Below, piece by piece: positions 26,423 to 34,571 of a DNA stretch of 64,000 nucleotides. Below the pieces are notes generated by a model. It was not told the origin of the DNA. It worked only from the letters and a program-made list of their open reading frames with translations, and ran no database searches. Position 1 is the stretch's first letter; the number at the start of each line of letters is the position of its first letter. The translations under genes and the position numbers were made by a program. Location of the stretch: contig NZ_UETC01000005.1 in the NCBI RefSeq assembly GCF_900116765.1, positions 1-64,000 on the forward strand. The letters are read 5' to 3'. Origin of the DNA: Jannaschia seohaensis. Its GTDB lineage: Bacteria > Pseudomonadota > Alphaproteobacteria > Rhodobacterales > Rhodobacteraceae.

Positions 26423-27287
26423 CGGCCATCCACAGCTCGGGCCCGCCCGCGATGTTCGGGTCGATCTCCAACACGGCATCGTCGCGGCCCGCATAGGGGA
26501 TGCGCGACAGGATCGCCGCGATCGCGTTCAGCCGCGCCCGCCGCTTGTCGTCGGAGCGGATGACGGTCCAGGGTGCGACGTCGAAATGCGAGCGCGCGAA
26601 GGTCTCGCCGATGGCGGCGGTGTAGGCGTCCCATTTCCACAAGCCCTCGACATCGATCCGCGACAGCTTCCATTGCTTGAGCGGATCGCCCTCGCGCGCG
26701 AGCATCCGGCGCAGCTGCTCGGCCTGGCCCACATTGAGCCAGAGCTTCACCAGGATGATGCCGTCGCGGACCAGCAGGTGCTCCACTTCGGGGAGTTGCT
26801 CGAAAAAAGCCTCGCGCTGGGGATCGGTGCAAAAGCCGAAGACCTTCTCGACCACAGCGCGGTTATACCAGGAGCGGTCGAAGACGGCCAACTGGCCCGC
26901 GCTGGGCAAATGGCGGATGTAGCGTTGGAAATACCACTCGCCGGCCTCGGTCTCGGTCGGTTTGGACAGCGCGACGATCTTGGCCGAGCGCGGCGAGAGG
27001 TTGTCGGTCAGCCGCGAGATCGTGCCGCCCTTGCCCGCCGCGTCGCGCCCCTCGAACACGCAGACGATCCGCGCCCCTGTCTCCCGCATCCAGGACTGCA
27101 TCTTGACCAGCTCGATCTGGAGCGCGTCGAGCCGATCCTGATAGAGATTTTTGTCGAGCCAGCGGTCGTAGGGATAGTCGTCCGTCAGCACGTCCTTCTT
27201 GTGGCCCTCTTGGATCGCGGTTCGCACCTCCTCCGGCGCCGCTTCTTGGAAGAAGCGCGAAATGGCGGCGTCGAAGGGTTTGGGCAT
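26415..27287 (-). CDS. ppk2: Polyphosphate kinase 2
   Basis: Uses polyphosphate to phosphorylate nucleotides (class not decided from sequence). The 290-residue product has the PPK2 P-loop VFEGRDAAGKGGTISRL, lid and Walker B elements (FDRSWYNRAVVEKVFGFC), and GDPLKQWKLSRIDVEGLWKW typical of one-domain PPK2. The ATG at 27287 (MPKPFDAAISRF) has GAGGAG 7-8 nt upstream; an in-frame N-terminal extension is rejected. Its 3' end overlaps the tetR-type gene, so polyphosphate metabolism and that regulator share an operon. Confidence 0.92.
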   Translation of the reverse strand: MPKPFDAAISRFFQEAAPEEVRTAIQEGHKKDVLTDDYPYDRWLDKNLYQDRLDALQIELVKMQSWMRETGARIVCVFEGRDAAGKGGTISRLTDNLSPRSAKIVALSKPTETEAGEWYFQRYIRHLPSAGQLAVFDRSWYNRAVVEKVFGFCTDPQREAFFEQLPEVEHLLVRDGIILVKLWLNVGQAEQLRRMLAREGDPLKQWKLSRIDVEGLWKWDAYTAAIGETFARSHFDVAPWTVIRSDDKRRARLNAIAAILSRIPYAGRDDAVLEIDPNIAGGPELWMAGA

Positions 27288-27378
27288 GCACGTCTCCTCG
27301 GGCTCTGTCTTATATGGCGATGCGTGGGGCTTGGGCCACCCCTTGGCGGGCGGGCCGCTGTCCCCTAGCTCCGCGCTC

Positions 27379-27681
27379 ATGGACCGCCGCCGCCTCGAAG
27401 CCGTCTGGCTTGACCTGACCCGCCGCCGCCTGCCGGAGGCCGCCCGCTCGGCCCGCCACTGGCCGGTGCGCGCCGATCATTGCTTTCAGCGCATCCTGCT
27501 GGACCATGCCACGGGCGGGGTCTGGTATGACGCGATCCCCAAGCGCCCGGCCTATGCCCATGCGCCCGAGGCCGTGCTGCGCCGGGCCGTCGCGCTGGGC
27601 GAGGCGGTGCTGGCGGGCGAGGCGGACCTCGCCGCGCTGAACCGACAAAGCCTCGTCTGGCGCGGCAAGCGCCTGGCTTGA
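27379..27681 (+). CDS. Conserved hypothetical protein
   Basis: A 100-residue soluble protein beginning MDRRRLEAVWLDLTRRRLPE, with WPVRADHCFQRILLDHATGG, VWYDAIPKRPAYAHAPEAVL and NRQSLVWRGKRLA. Such proteins are common in Rhodobacterales, sometimes labelled acetyltransferase without a visible GNAT fold. Function is unknown. It is divergent from ppk2 and 54 bp upstream of coaD on the same strand, so cotranscription with coaD is likely. Confidence 0.7.
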   Translation: MDRRRLEAVWLDLTRRRLPEAARSARHWPVRADHCFQRILLDHATGGVWYDAIPKRPAYAHAPEAVLRRAVALGEAVLAGEADLAALNRQSLVWRGKRLA

Positions 27682-27735
27682 ACCGCGCGCGCCCCCGTGC
27701 CACGCAAGAGCGGCACGACCGAGGGGGACACGCGC

Positions 27736-28230
27736 ATGAGGACTGGTTTGTATCCGGGGACCTTCGACCCGATCACCCTGGGACATACCGACATCATCAA
27801 ACGGGCCTGCCGTCTGGTCGACCGGCTGGTGATCGGCGTGGCGATCAATCGCGACAAGGGCCCGCTCTTCACATTGGAGGAGCGGGTGGCGATGGTCGAA
27901 GCCGAAGCCGCCTACTGGACGGCCAAGACCGGGACCGAGATCGTCGTCCACCCGTTCGAGAACCTGCTGATCGATTGCGCCCGGGATGTCGGTGCGCAGG
28001 TCATCGTGCGCGGCCTGCGCGCGGTCGCCGATTTCGAGTATGAGTTCCAGATGGTCGGTATGAACCGCGTGCTCGACGACCAGATCGAGACCGTGTTCCT
28101 GATGGCCGACGCGAAATACCAGGCCATCGCGTCGAAACTCGTCAAGGAAATCGCGCGGCTGGGTGGCGACGTGTCGCGCTTCGTCACGCCGTCGGTGAAT
28201 GCGGCGCTTCAGGCCAAGTTCGCCGGCTGA
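27736..28230 (+). CDS. coaD: Phosphopantetheine adenylyltransferase
   Basis: Fourth step of coenzyme A synthesis: 4'-phosphopantetheine plus ATP to dephospho-CoA. The 164-residue product starts MRTGLYPGTFDPITLGHTDI with the nucleotidyltransferase T/HxGH motif (TLGH), and has INRDKGPLFTLEER, VRGLRAVADFEYEFQMVGMN and SSKLVKE-type ISK-like motif as SKLVKEIARLGGDVS. ATG at 27736 follows GAGGGGG. Length is standard. Confidence 0.96.
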   Translation: MRTGLYPGTFDPITLGHTDIIKRACRLVDRLVIGVAINRDKGPLFTLEERVAMVEAEAAYWTAKTGTEIVVHPFENLLIDCARDVGAQVIVRGLRAVADFEYEFQMVGMNRVLDDQIETVFLMADAKYQAIASKLVKEIARLGGDVSRFVTPSVNAALQAKFAG

Positions 28231-28239
28231 TCCGGGCCG

Positions 28240-28446
28240 TCAGGCGCGCCCCTGGGCGCGCAGCGCCTGCTCGATCCGGGCGGCGCGGACGTCTCCGGCC
28301 TCCAGTGCGAAGATCCAGGCCTGGGTGAGGAAGAACGCCGCCGCGTCGGGAGCGGCCTGCTCGGCCGCTTGCTGATAGAGGCCCACGAGCCCGGGCCCGT
28401 CGCCCTGCGCATGGGCGTCGAGCAAGGCGTCATTCAGGGACGTCAT
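28240..28446 (-). CDS. Small protein coupled to the Rieske oxygenase gene
   Basis: A 68-residue acidic, alanine-rich protein (MTSLNDALLDAHAQGDGPGL, then VGLYQQAAEQAAPDAAAFFL, TQAWIFALEAGDVRAARIEQ) that looks all-helical, like a short TPR-like hairpin. Its ATG overlaps the stop of the upstream oxygenase (ATGA), strong evidence that it is translated. I do not recognise a family with certainty; role may be linked to the oxygenase. It ends convergent with coaD, 9 bp away. Confidence 0.65.
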   Translation of the reverse strand: MTSLNDALLDAHAQGDGPGLVGLYQQAAEQAAPDAAAFFLTQAWIFALEAGDVRAARIEQALRAQGRA

Positions 28447-29561
28447 CCCGTAAGTTTCTCCGCGACCCAGGCGTGGAAGCGGTGCGTTGGCCCATCCATC
28501 GCGGGCGAGAACCGCCCGCCATCGAAGCCCGGCGCGGCCCGCCCGCGCTGCATCCCTTCGACGACGAAGACGTCTTCTTCGAAAACCTCGCGCCATTGCG
28601 CCGTGTTGCGGTCGGCGAGGCCCGCGTCGAATTCCGGCGTGGTATAGTAGATATGCACGTCCTCGGTGGTGCGATCGACGCCCTCGGGCCGCAGGACGAT
28701 GGCGAAGGCGTGGTCGCGATGCACACCCAGCAGCACGTTCGGGAAGAGGGCCAGATACTCCGCGCCCGTGTCCCACTTCGCCGAGAGACCCGGGAAATCC
28801 GGGAAGCGCGTCTCGCCATCCGTCAGCTGGCGGTAGACGGTCGTCCCCTGGCCCGCAAAGCCGCCATCCTCGATGTTGTAGTGATCCTCGAGCCGTGAAT
28901 AGGCGTTTAGGCCGGGATGGACCCAGGGGAGGTGGTAGCTCTCGCAGTAATTCTCGACCGCGAGTTTCCAGTTGCACCCGACCTCCAGCGTGAAGCTGCG
29001 GCCGTCATGGTAGAGCGGCGCCTCGAATTCCGACCAGCGGGCCAGGGCGGTTGCGTTCGCCTCCTCGAAGGGGGGCGCGGTGCCGTCGAGATTGACGAAG
29101 ACCACATCGCGCCAGACATGGCTGCGCACCTCGATCAGGCCCAGCGTGCTGCGGTCGACCTGCGGGTCGACATTGCGGCCCGGCCCGCCGACATGGGGCG
29201 TGGCGACCAAGTCGCCTTTCGTCGAGTAGCACCAGGAATGGTAGGGGCAGCGGATCGCGCCCTCGATCCGGCGCGGCTCGGCCACGAGGATCATGCCGCG
29301 ATGGCGGCAGACATTCTGGAACACGCGGACCGTGCCCTCCCGGTCGCGGATCAGCAGGAGCGGCGCGCCCGCGAGGTCCAGCGGCACCGCGTCGCCCGTC
29401 CGGGGCACTTGCGCTGCCACGCCCAGCGCGGCCCAGCTGCCATGCAGGACGGCTTGCGCCTCGGAGGCATAGGTCTGGGGGGCGGTGTAATGGTGGTTGG
29501 GCAGGCCGTTGGCCTCTGCGATGGGGCGGCGCACCGCAGCGAGCGCATCGTAGTCTTTCAT
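28443..29561 (-). CDS. Rieske [2Fe-2S] ring-hydroxylating oxygenase, alpha subunit type
   Basis: A 372-residue oxygenase. The Rieske cluster ligands are C85-x-H87 (CRHRGM) and C105-x2-H108 (CPYHSW); the mononuclear iron site is in NYCESYHLPWVHPGL (E-x-x-H-x4-H). Members of this subgroup act on quaternary amines (glycine betaine GbcA, stachydrine, carnitine CntA) as well as aromatic acids, and the sequence does not settle the substrate. No reductase gene is adjacent; only the 68-residue partner overlaps its end. ATG at 29561 follows GGAGGTTGGC. Confidence 0.88.
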   Translation of the reverse strand: MKDYDALAAVRRPIAEANGLPNHHYTAPQTYASEAQAVLHGSWAALGVAAQVPRTGDAVPLDLAGAPLLLIRDREGTVRVFQNVCRHRGMILVAEPRRIEGAIRCPYHSWCYSTKGDLVATPHVGGPGRNVDPQVDRSTLGLIEVRSHVWRDVVFVNLDGTAPPFEEANATALARWSEFEAPLYHDGRSFTLEVGCNWKLAVENYCESYHLPWVHPGLNAYSRLEDHYNIEDGGFAGQGTTVYRQLTDGETRFPDFPGLSAKWDTGAEYLALFPNVLLGVHRDHAFAIVLRPEGVDRTTEDVHIYYTTPEFDAGLADRNTAQWREVFEEDVFVVEGMQRGRAAPGFDGGRFSPAMDGPTHRFHAWVAEKLTG

Positions 29562-29774
29562 GCCAACCTCCGGTTCCGACGTCCGGAGGAATTGGACCCG
29601 GTCCATGGCCGAACCGTCGCGCCTGACCGCGACGAAGGCTTGTCCCATGGCGACCTCTCCGCCGCCTATGCCACGGGCAACCGCCCGAGATGTGCGCCCC
29701 GACGGCGCGGCGGTCGATCTCTCAGGGGCGGCCGGGCGTTCGGCCGGTTGACGGCGAAGGCCCGGCCCGCTGCG

Positions 29775-30338
29775 CTATTGGTTGCCACGGCTCAGCGCGG
29801 CCACTCCCGTGCGCGCCATCTCGACCAGGCCGATGGGGCGCATCAGATCGGCGAAGGCGTCGATCTTGCCCACATCGCCGGTGATCTCGAAGACGAAGCT
29901 GTCGAGCGTCGAATCGACCACGTTGGCGCGGAAGATCTCGGCTAGGCGCAGCGCCTCGATCCGCTTGTCGCCGGTGCCCTGCACCTTGAACAGCGCCAGT
30001 TCCCGCTCCACGGCCTTGCCCTCGACGGTCAGGTCGCGGACGTCATGGACGGGCACGATGCGGCCCAGCTGCGCCTTGATCTGCTCGATCACCTGGGGCG
30101 TGCCGGTGGTGACGACGGTGATGCGGCTGAGATGCCCTTCATGGTCCACTTCGGCCACGGTCAGGCTTTCGATATTGTAGCCGCGGCCCGAGAACAGGCC
30201 GATGACCCGGGCCAGCACGCCCGCCTCGTTATCGACGATCACGGCGATGGTGTGCCGTTCGCTCACATCCGAGAAGGTCGGGCGAAGGTTATAGGCGGAA
30301 TGGCTCGTGGAGCCTTTTTTGAGTTTGAGCGGGGACAT
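29775..30338 (-). CDS. ilvH: Acetolactate synthase, small (regulatory) subunit
   Basis: Regulatory subunit of acetohydroxyacid synthase, giving valine feedback control. The 187-residue product has an N-terminal ACT domain (HTIAVIVDNEAGVLARVIGL, FSGRGYNIESLTVA) and the C-terminal small-subunit domain (ELALFKVQG, ANVVDSTLDSFVFEITGD). It follows ilvI by 193 bp on the same strand; that gap carries a 9-bp hairpin, so expression of the two subunits may be adjusted separately. Confidence 0.95.
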   Translation of the reverse strand: MSPLKLKKGSTSHSAYNLRPTFSDVSERHTIAVIVDNEAGVLARVIGLFSGRGYNIESLTVAEVDHEGHLSRITVVTTGTPQVIEQIKAQLGRIVPVHDVRDLTVEGKAVERELALFKVQGTGDKRIEALRLAEIFRANVVDSTLDSFVFEITGDVGKIDAFADLMRPIGLVEMARTGVAALSRGNQ

Positions 30339-30447
30339 CTTTATCTTTCCCAGGTCTGTCCTGGCTCGTCTTGGAACCAGGCTCCGGCTTCGTAGGTCGC
30401 TCCGATCGGGGAGCGGAATTCGAAATGGCGGGGCGCTCAGAGGCGGA

Positions 30448-30472
30448 GATCCAGGGGGTCTGGCCCTGGATC
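30448..30472. repeat. Hairpin between ilvI and ilvH
   Basis: GATCCAGGG, 7-nt loop, CCCTGGATC. Perfect 9-bp stem in the 193-bp ilvI-ilvH gap, with no T-tract. It could modulate readthrough or mRNA stability. Confidence 0.5.
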
Positions 30473-30531
30473 CGCGCCTGCGCGCCCGTTGCCCCTCACG
30501 GAGCGGATGGCCCGCGCCGCATTGGAGGTCG

Positions 30532-32304
30532 TCACACCAGCACCGAGCCTTTGGCGTCGATCACGCCCTGGGTCTCGGCCTCGCCCAGCAGCATCTCGTT
30601 ATGCGCCTTGCCCGAGGGGATCATCGGGAAGCAGTTCTCATGCTTGGCAACGAGGCAATCGAAGATGACCGGTCCGTCATGGGCCAGCATCTCGCGGATC
30701 GCGTCGTCCAGGTCGTCCGGGTCGGAGCACACGATGCCCTTCGCCCCGAACGCCTCGGCCAGCTTGACGAAGTCCGGCAGCGCCTCGGACCAGGACGACG
30801 AATAGCGCTCCCCGTGCAGGAGTTCCTGCCACTGGCGGACCATGCCGAGACGCTCGTTGTTCAGGATGAACTGTTTCACCGGGAGACGGTACTGCACCAT
30901 CGTGCCCATCTCCTGCATGTTCATCAGCCAGGACGCTTCGCCGGCCACGTTGATGACAAGCCCGTCCGGATGCGCGACCTGCACGCCCATCGCCGCCGGC
31001 TGGCCATAGCCCATCGTGCCCAGGCCGCCGGAGGTCATCCAGCGGTTCGGATCCTCGAAGCCCATATATTGCGCGGCCCACATCTGATGCTGGCCGACCT
31101 CGGTGCAGATGAAGCGGTTGGGGTGATCCTTGGTCAGCGCCTCCAGCCGCTCGACGGCGTATTGGGGCCGGATGATCTTGCCCTCCTGCTTGTAGGACAG
31201 GCACTTGACCGTCTTCCACTGCTCGATCTGCGACCACCATTTCTGCAGCTTGGCCGTGTTGACCTTGCGGCCGCGCGCCTTCCACAGCCGCAGCGCATCC
31301 TCCAGAACATGGGCCACGTCGCCCAAGATCGGAACGTCGGTTTTGACCACTTTGTTGATGCTGCTGGGGTCGATGTCGATATGGACCTTCTGCGACTTGG
31401 GGCTGAAGGCGTCGATGCGCCCGGTGATCCGGTCGTCGAAGCGGGCCCCGATATTGATCATCAGATCGCAGTCATGCATCGCCATATTGGCCTCGTAGAG
31501 ACCGTGCATGCCCAGCATTCCCAGCCAATGCTTGCCCGAGGCGGGATAGGCGCCCAGCCCCATCAGCGTCGAGGTGATCGGAAAGCCCGTCGCCTCGACC
31601 AGTTCCCGCAGAAGCTGGCTGGCCGCGCGCCCCGAGTTGATGACGCCGCCGCCGGTGTAGAAGATCGGGCGCTCGGCGGTCTCGATCAACTCGACCAGAT
31701 GCTCGATCGCCTCGATGTCGCCCTTGAGCCGGGGCTGATAATGCGAGGTCTCGACCTGCTTGGGGCCGACATAGGTGCCGCTGGCGAATTGCACGTCCTT
31801 GGGGATGTCGATCAGGACCGGGCCGGGGCGGCCCGAGGTGGCGACGTGGAACGCCTCGTGGATGACGCGGGGCAGGGCGTCGGTGTCCTTCACCAGCCAG
31901 TTATGCTTGGTGCAGGGACGGGTGATGCCGACCGTGTCCGCCTCCTGGAAGGCGTCGGAGCCGATCATGAAGGTCGGAACCTGCCCGGTCAGAACGACGA
32001 TCGGGATCGAGTCCATCAGCGCGTCGGTCAGGCCGGTGACGGCGTTGGTCGCGCCCGGGCCGGAGGTGACCAGCGCGACGCCGGGTTTGCCGGTCGAGCG
32101 GGCATAGCCCTCGGCCGCGTGCACGGCGGCCTGCTCATGGCGCACGAGGAAGTGGCGGATGTCGTTTTGCTGGAAGATCTCGTCATAGATCGGCAGCACC
32201 GCGCCGCCCGGATAGCCGAAGACGGTATCGACCCCCTGATCTTTCAGTGCCTTGACGACCATCTGCGCCCCGGTGATTTGCCGTGCGCCCGTCTGCTTGT
32301 TCAT
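30532..32304 (-). CDS. ilvI: Acetolactate synthase, large (catalytic) subunit
   Basis: ThDP-dependent condensation of pyruvate with pyruvate or 2-oxobutyrate, first common step of valine, leucine and isoleucine synthesis. The 590-residue product has FGYPGGAVLPIYDEIFQQND, VRHEQAAVHAAEGYARSTGK (catalytic Glu), TSGPGATNAVTGLTDALMDS and PVKQFILNNERLGMVRQWQE. The ThDP/Mg motif reads NVAGEASWLMNMQE, with GEA in place of the more common GDA/GDG, also seen in related Rhodobacterales enzymes as far as I recall. ATG at 32304 follows AAGAGGAA. Upstream lies a leader-peptide attenuator. Confidence 0.95.
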   Translation of the reverse strand: MNKQTGARQITGAQMVVKALKDQGVDTVFGYPGGAVLPIYDEIFQQNDIRHFLVRHEQAAVHAAEGYARSTGKPGVALVTSGPGATNAVTGLTDALMDSIPIVVLTGQVPTFMIGSDAFQEADTVGITRPCTKHNWLVKDTDALPRVIHEAFHVATSGRPGPVLIDIPKDVQFASGTYVGPKQVETSHYQPRLKGDIEAIEHLVELIETAERPIFYTGGGVINSGRAASQLLRELVEATGFPITSTLMGLGAYPASGKHWLGMLGMHGLYEANMAMHDCDLMINIGARFDDRITGRIDAFSPKSQKVHIDIDPSSINKVVKTDVPILGDVAHVLEDALRLWKARGRKVNTAKLQKWWSQIEQWKTVKCLSYKQEGKIIRPQYAVERLEALTKDHPNRFICTEVGQHQMWAAQYMGFEDPNRWMTSGGLGTMGYGQPAAMGVQVAHPDGLVINVAGEASWLMNMQEMGTMVQYRLPVKQFILNNERLGMVRQWQELLHGERYSSSWSEALPDFVKLAEAFGAKGIVCSDPDDLDDAIREMLAHDGPVIFDCLVAKHENCFPMIPSGKAHNEMLLGEAETQGVIDAKGSVLV

Positions 32305-32335
32305 CCGCTTGTTCCTCTTCCCACCCACTTCAACG

Positions 32336-32364
32336 AAAAACCCCCGGAGGCTGGGCTCCGGGGG
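32336..32364 (-). terminator. ilvI attenuator terminator
   Basis: On the minus strand: CCCCCGGAG, 6-nt loop, CTCCGGGGG, then TTTTTCG, 32 nt before the ilvI start. It competes with a longer-range antiterminator in which GGGCGCATGG (RNA made from 32409-32400, inside the leader peptide gene) pairs with CCATGCGCCC (from 32371-32362), overlapping the 5' arm of this terminator by three bases. Confidence 0.88.
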
Positions 32365-32394
32365 CGCATGGTGACCGATATGGTCGCTGACAGT

Positions 32395-32439
32395 TCAGCC
32401 CATGCGCCCGAGTTCGATTTCTACGAGAAGCGTTGCCAT
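32395..32439 (-). CDS. ilv leader peptide
   Basis: A 14-codon frame reading MATLLVEIELGRMG. It contains Leu-Leu-Val, Ile and Leu, the three branched-chain amino acids, within codons 4-10, and an AAAGGACC Shine-Dalgarno about 7 nt before the ATG. Codons 11-14 (GRMG) encode the 5' arm of the antiterminator. When charged Leu, Val or Ile tRNA is short, a ribosome stalled at codons 4-10 would leave that arm free, favouring readthrough into ilvI; a ribosome at the stop codon would cover it and allow the terminator to form. The mechanism is well known for ilv operons; its operation here is inferred from the sequence. Confidence 0.85.
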   Translation of the reverse strand: MATLLVEIELGRMG

Positions 32440-32651
32440 CGGTTTGGTCCTTTAACTGACCGCATCCATACCGACCGGGGCGGGGGGGTCAACAGGGAGA
32501 GCGGAGAAAATTGCGCCAGAAGGCGTGCGGTCGGAGGAATGTTGCGTAATCCGCCACAGGAGGCGGCCGTGGGCGATGCGGGACCGGTGCGGGGCAGCGC
32601 CGCTGCGACTCGGTCCGGGGGCGGGACTGGCCCCGGCCCCCGTGTTACGCC

Positions 32652-33701
32652 TCACCCGACCGCCAGCTCCGCCAGCGCGACCCAGAGCGGGATCGCCAGG
32701 ATCGCGACCGGCGTGCCCAGCCCGGTCGACGCGCCGATATATGCAGACGGGTTCGCCTCGGGCAGGGCGCCCCGCATGGTCGGAGGGCCGGAGATGTCCG
32801 AGGACGAGGCCGCCATGACCGCCAGTAGGATCATGCCGCCCTGGCTGAAGCCCGTCAGGTGATGCGCGACCAGACCCGCGCCCAGCCCCATCAGCCCATG
32901 CACCAGCGGCGCCAGCAGCGCGTAGGAGACATAGGCCCCCGCCACCTTGCGCAACTCCGACAGGCGGGACCACGCTTCGATCCCCATGACCAGCATCAGG
33001 ATCGACAACAGCCCGCGAAACAGCGGCTCATAGAAGCTTCCATAGACCGAGTCCGGCTCGGCGAAGAGGCCGATCGCGAGGCCAACCAGCAGCGCCGAGA
33101 TCGCAGGCGACTGCGCCGTGTCCTTCAGGATCCCACCGATCAGGCCGCGCTCGACCGGCGCTTGCCCGCCGCCGCCCAGCGCCACGGTCCCGCCCGCCTG
33201 CAACCGCGCCGCCGCGTTGCGCGCCATGCCGACCTTGGCCACGACGATGGCGGTCACCAAGGCGGCCACGTCCATGAAGGGATAGAGCGCGCCGATGAAC
33301 CCCTCATAGGCGATCCCCTCATCGTCCAGGATCGCCATCCCCGCCGCCAGCGTCGAGGCCGAGACCGCGCCGAACAGGCCCGCCGTCGCCATGCCGTCCG
33401 CCTCCGAGACGCCCTTGCGGCGGGCCAGGGTCGCCTTCCCCAGCAGCACGATCGCGATCCCCACGACCGCCGCCAACAGGGCCGGCACGGCCAACTCCGT
33501 CAGGTTCGCTTCGCGCACCGAGATGCCGGCGCCCAGCCCGACCTTCAGCAGCAGCAGCATCACGACGAACTTGTAGACCGGGTCCGGCACCGTCAGCTTG
33601 CTGCCGCAGGCCGCCAGCAACATGCCTCCGATCAGAAAGGCGAGCGTCGGCTTCTGGAGTTGGTCCAGAAGGGTCAGCGGGATCGAGAGCAGGGCGTCCA
33701 T
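32652..33701 (-). CDS. SbtA-like sodium-dependent bicarbonate transport family permease
   Basis: A 349-residue inner-membrane protein with about ten hydrophobic segments, in the DUF897/SbtA family of Na+/bicarbonate symporters. Recognisable stretches are KPTLAFLIGGMLLAACGSKL, FVVMLLLLKVGLGAGISVRE, GMATAGLFGAVSASTLAAGM and AVMAASSSDISGPPTMRGAL. Cyanobacterial SbtA imports bicarbonate; proteobacterial members are mostly untested, so another anion is possible. No SbtB (PII-like) gene is next to it. ATG at 33701 follows GGAGGTTTGAT. It is divergent from an HpcH aldolase, with overlapping inverted repeats in the shared promoter. Confidence 0.85.
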   Translation of the reverse strand: MDALLSIPLTLLDQLQKPTLAFLIGGMLLAACGSKLTVPDPVYKFVVMLLLLKVGLGAGISVREANLTELAVPALLAAVVGIAIVLLGKATLARRKGVSEADGMATAGLFGAVSASTLAAGMAILDDEGIAYEGFIGALYPFMDVAALVTAIVVAKVGMARNAAARLQAGGTVALGGGGQAPVERGLIGGILKDTAQSPAISALLVGLAIGLFAEPDSVYGSFYEPLFRGLLSILMLVMGIEAWSRLSELRKVAGAYVSYALLAPLVHGLMGLGAGLVAHHLTGFSQGGMILLAVMAASSSDISGPPTMRGALPEANPSAYIGASTGLGTPVAILAIPLWVALAELAVG

Positions 33702-33760
33702 ATCAAACCTCCGAAACTGGGTCGGAGCGGCATATGGCCTGGCGGAAGCTAAAATAAAAA

Positions 33761-33797
33761 TACAAGTGTTTTGTAGAAGCGTTCTACAATATAGAAC
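33761..33797. promoter_or_regulatory. Overlapping inverted repeats in the sbtA-like/aldolase promoter
   Basis: Three nested palindromes: TACAA-gtgtt-TTGTA (33761-33775), TTGTAGAA-GCG-TTCTACAA (33771-33789) and GTTCTA-CAATA-TAGAAC (33781-33797). They share half-sites, so a dimer could occupy alternative positions. A -10-like TACAAT (33785-33790) lies inside. The regulator is not encoded nearby; the half-site spacing would suit an IclR- or GntR-type protein, which is a guess. Confidence 0.65.
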
Positions 33798-33857
33798 AAA
33801 CGCAATCCCCTTGCCAGGGACGCGACGGGCTGGCACCTCGACCCGGGGAGGACCGCC

Positions 33858-34571
33858 ATGAACATGCTGAAAGACAGGCTCGCACGGGGTGAGGTCACGC
33901 GCGGCCTCTGGCAGAACCTGCCCGGCCCCGAAGCGGCCGAGATCGCCGCCCGCGCGGGCTTCGACTGGATCGTCCTCGACGGAGAGCACGGGCCCTGGGA
34001 TCCGGTGGGCCTGCGCCTGAAACTCATCGCGGCGCCGGAGGGCGTGGTTCGTATTCCCGCGCTCGAGGACTGGATCGTCAAGCAGGCCCTGGACCTCGGC
34101 GCGCGCACGCTGCTCGTACCCATGGTCGACACGGCCGAGCAGGCCCGCGCCGCCGTCGCCGCCGCGCGCTATCCGCCCGAAGGGCGGCGCGGCGTCGGGG
34201 CGATGGTGGCGCGGGCGGGCCGCTGGGGCGCAGATCCCGGCTATCTCGACCGCGCCAATGACGAAGTCTCGATCTGGGTTCAGGCCGAAAGCCGCATGGC
34301 GCTGGAGAACCTGGAGGAGATCTGCGCGACCCCCGGCGTCGACTGTGTATTCATCGGTCCCGCCGACCTTGCCTGGGACATGGGCCTGCGCCCCGACGCG
34401 CCGGAATTTCAGTCGATCCTGGCCGAGGCCATCGCCCGCATCGCCGGTTGCGACACGCCGCCGGGCATCTTCGCGGCCCAGCCACAGCGCTGGATCGAGG
34501 CCGGAGCGCGGGTCGTATGCCTCGGCTCGGACGCGATGGTGCTGACATCCGGCCTCGCCGCGCTGCGATGA
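33858..34571 (+). CDS. HpcH/HpaI-family aldolase
   Basis: A 237-residue metal-dependent pyruvate-type aldolase: GLWQNLPGPEAAEIAARAGF, DWIVLDGEHGPWD (catalytic His/metal region), VPMVDTAEQARAAV, QAESRMALENLEEICATPGV (metal-binding Glu) and CVFIGPADLAWDMG. It is slightly shorter than the copy at 18896-19666 and only moderately similar, so the two are not recent duplicates. ATG at 33858 follows GGGGAGGA. It begins a three-gene operon with overlapping stops and starts. Substrate unknown, probably a 2-keto-3-deoxy sugar acid given the epimerase-like partner. Confidence 0.87.
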   Translation: MNMLKDRLARGEVTRGLWQNLPGPEAAEIAARAGFDWIVLDGEHGPWDPVGLRLKLIAAPEGVVRIPALEDWIVKQALDLGARTLLVPMVDTAEQARAAVAAARYPPEGRRGVGAMVARAGRWGADPGYLDRANDEVSIWVQAESRMALENLEEICATPGVDCVFIGPADLAWDMGLRPDAPEFQSILAEAIARIAGCDTPPGIFAAQPQRWIEAGARVVCLGSDAMVLTSGLAALR

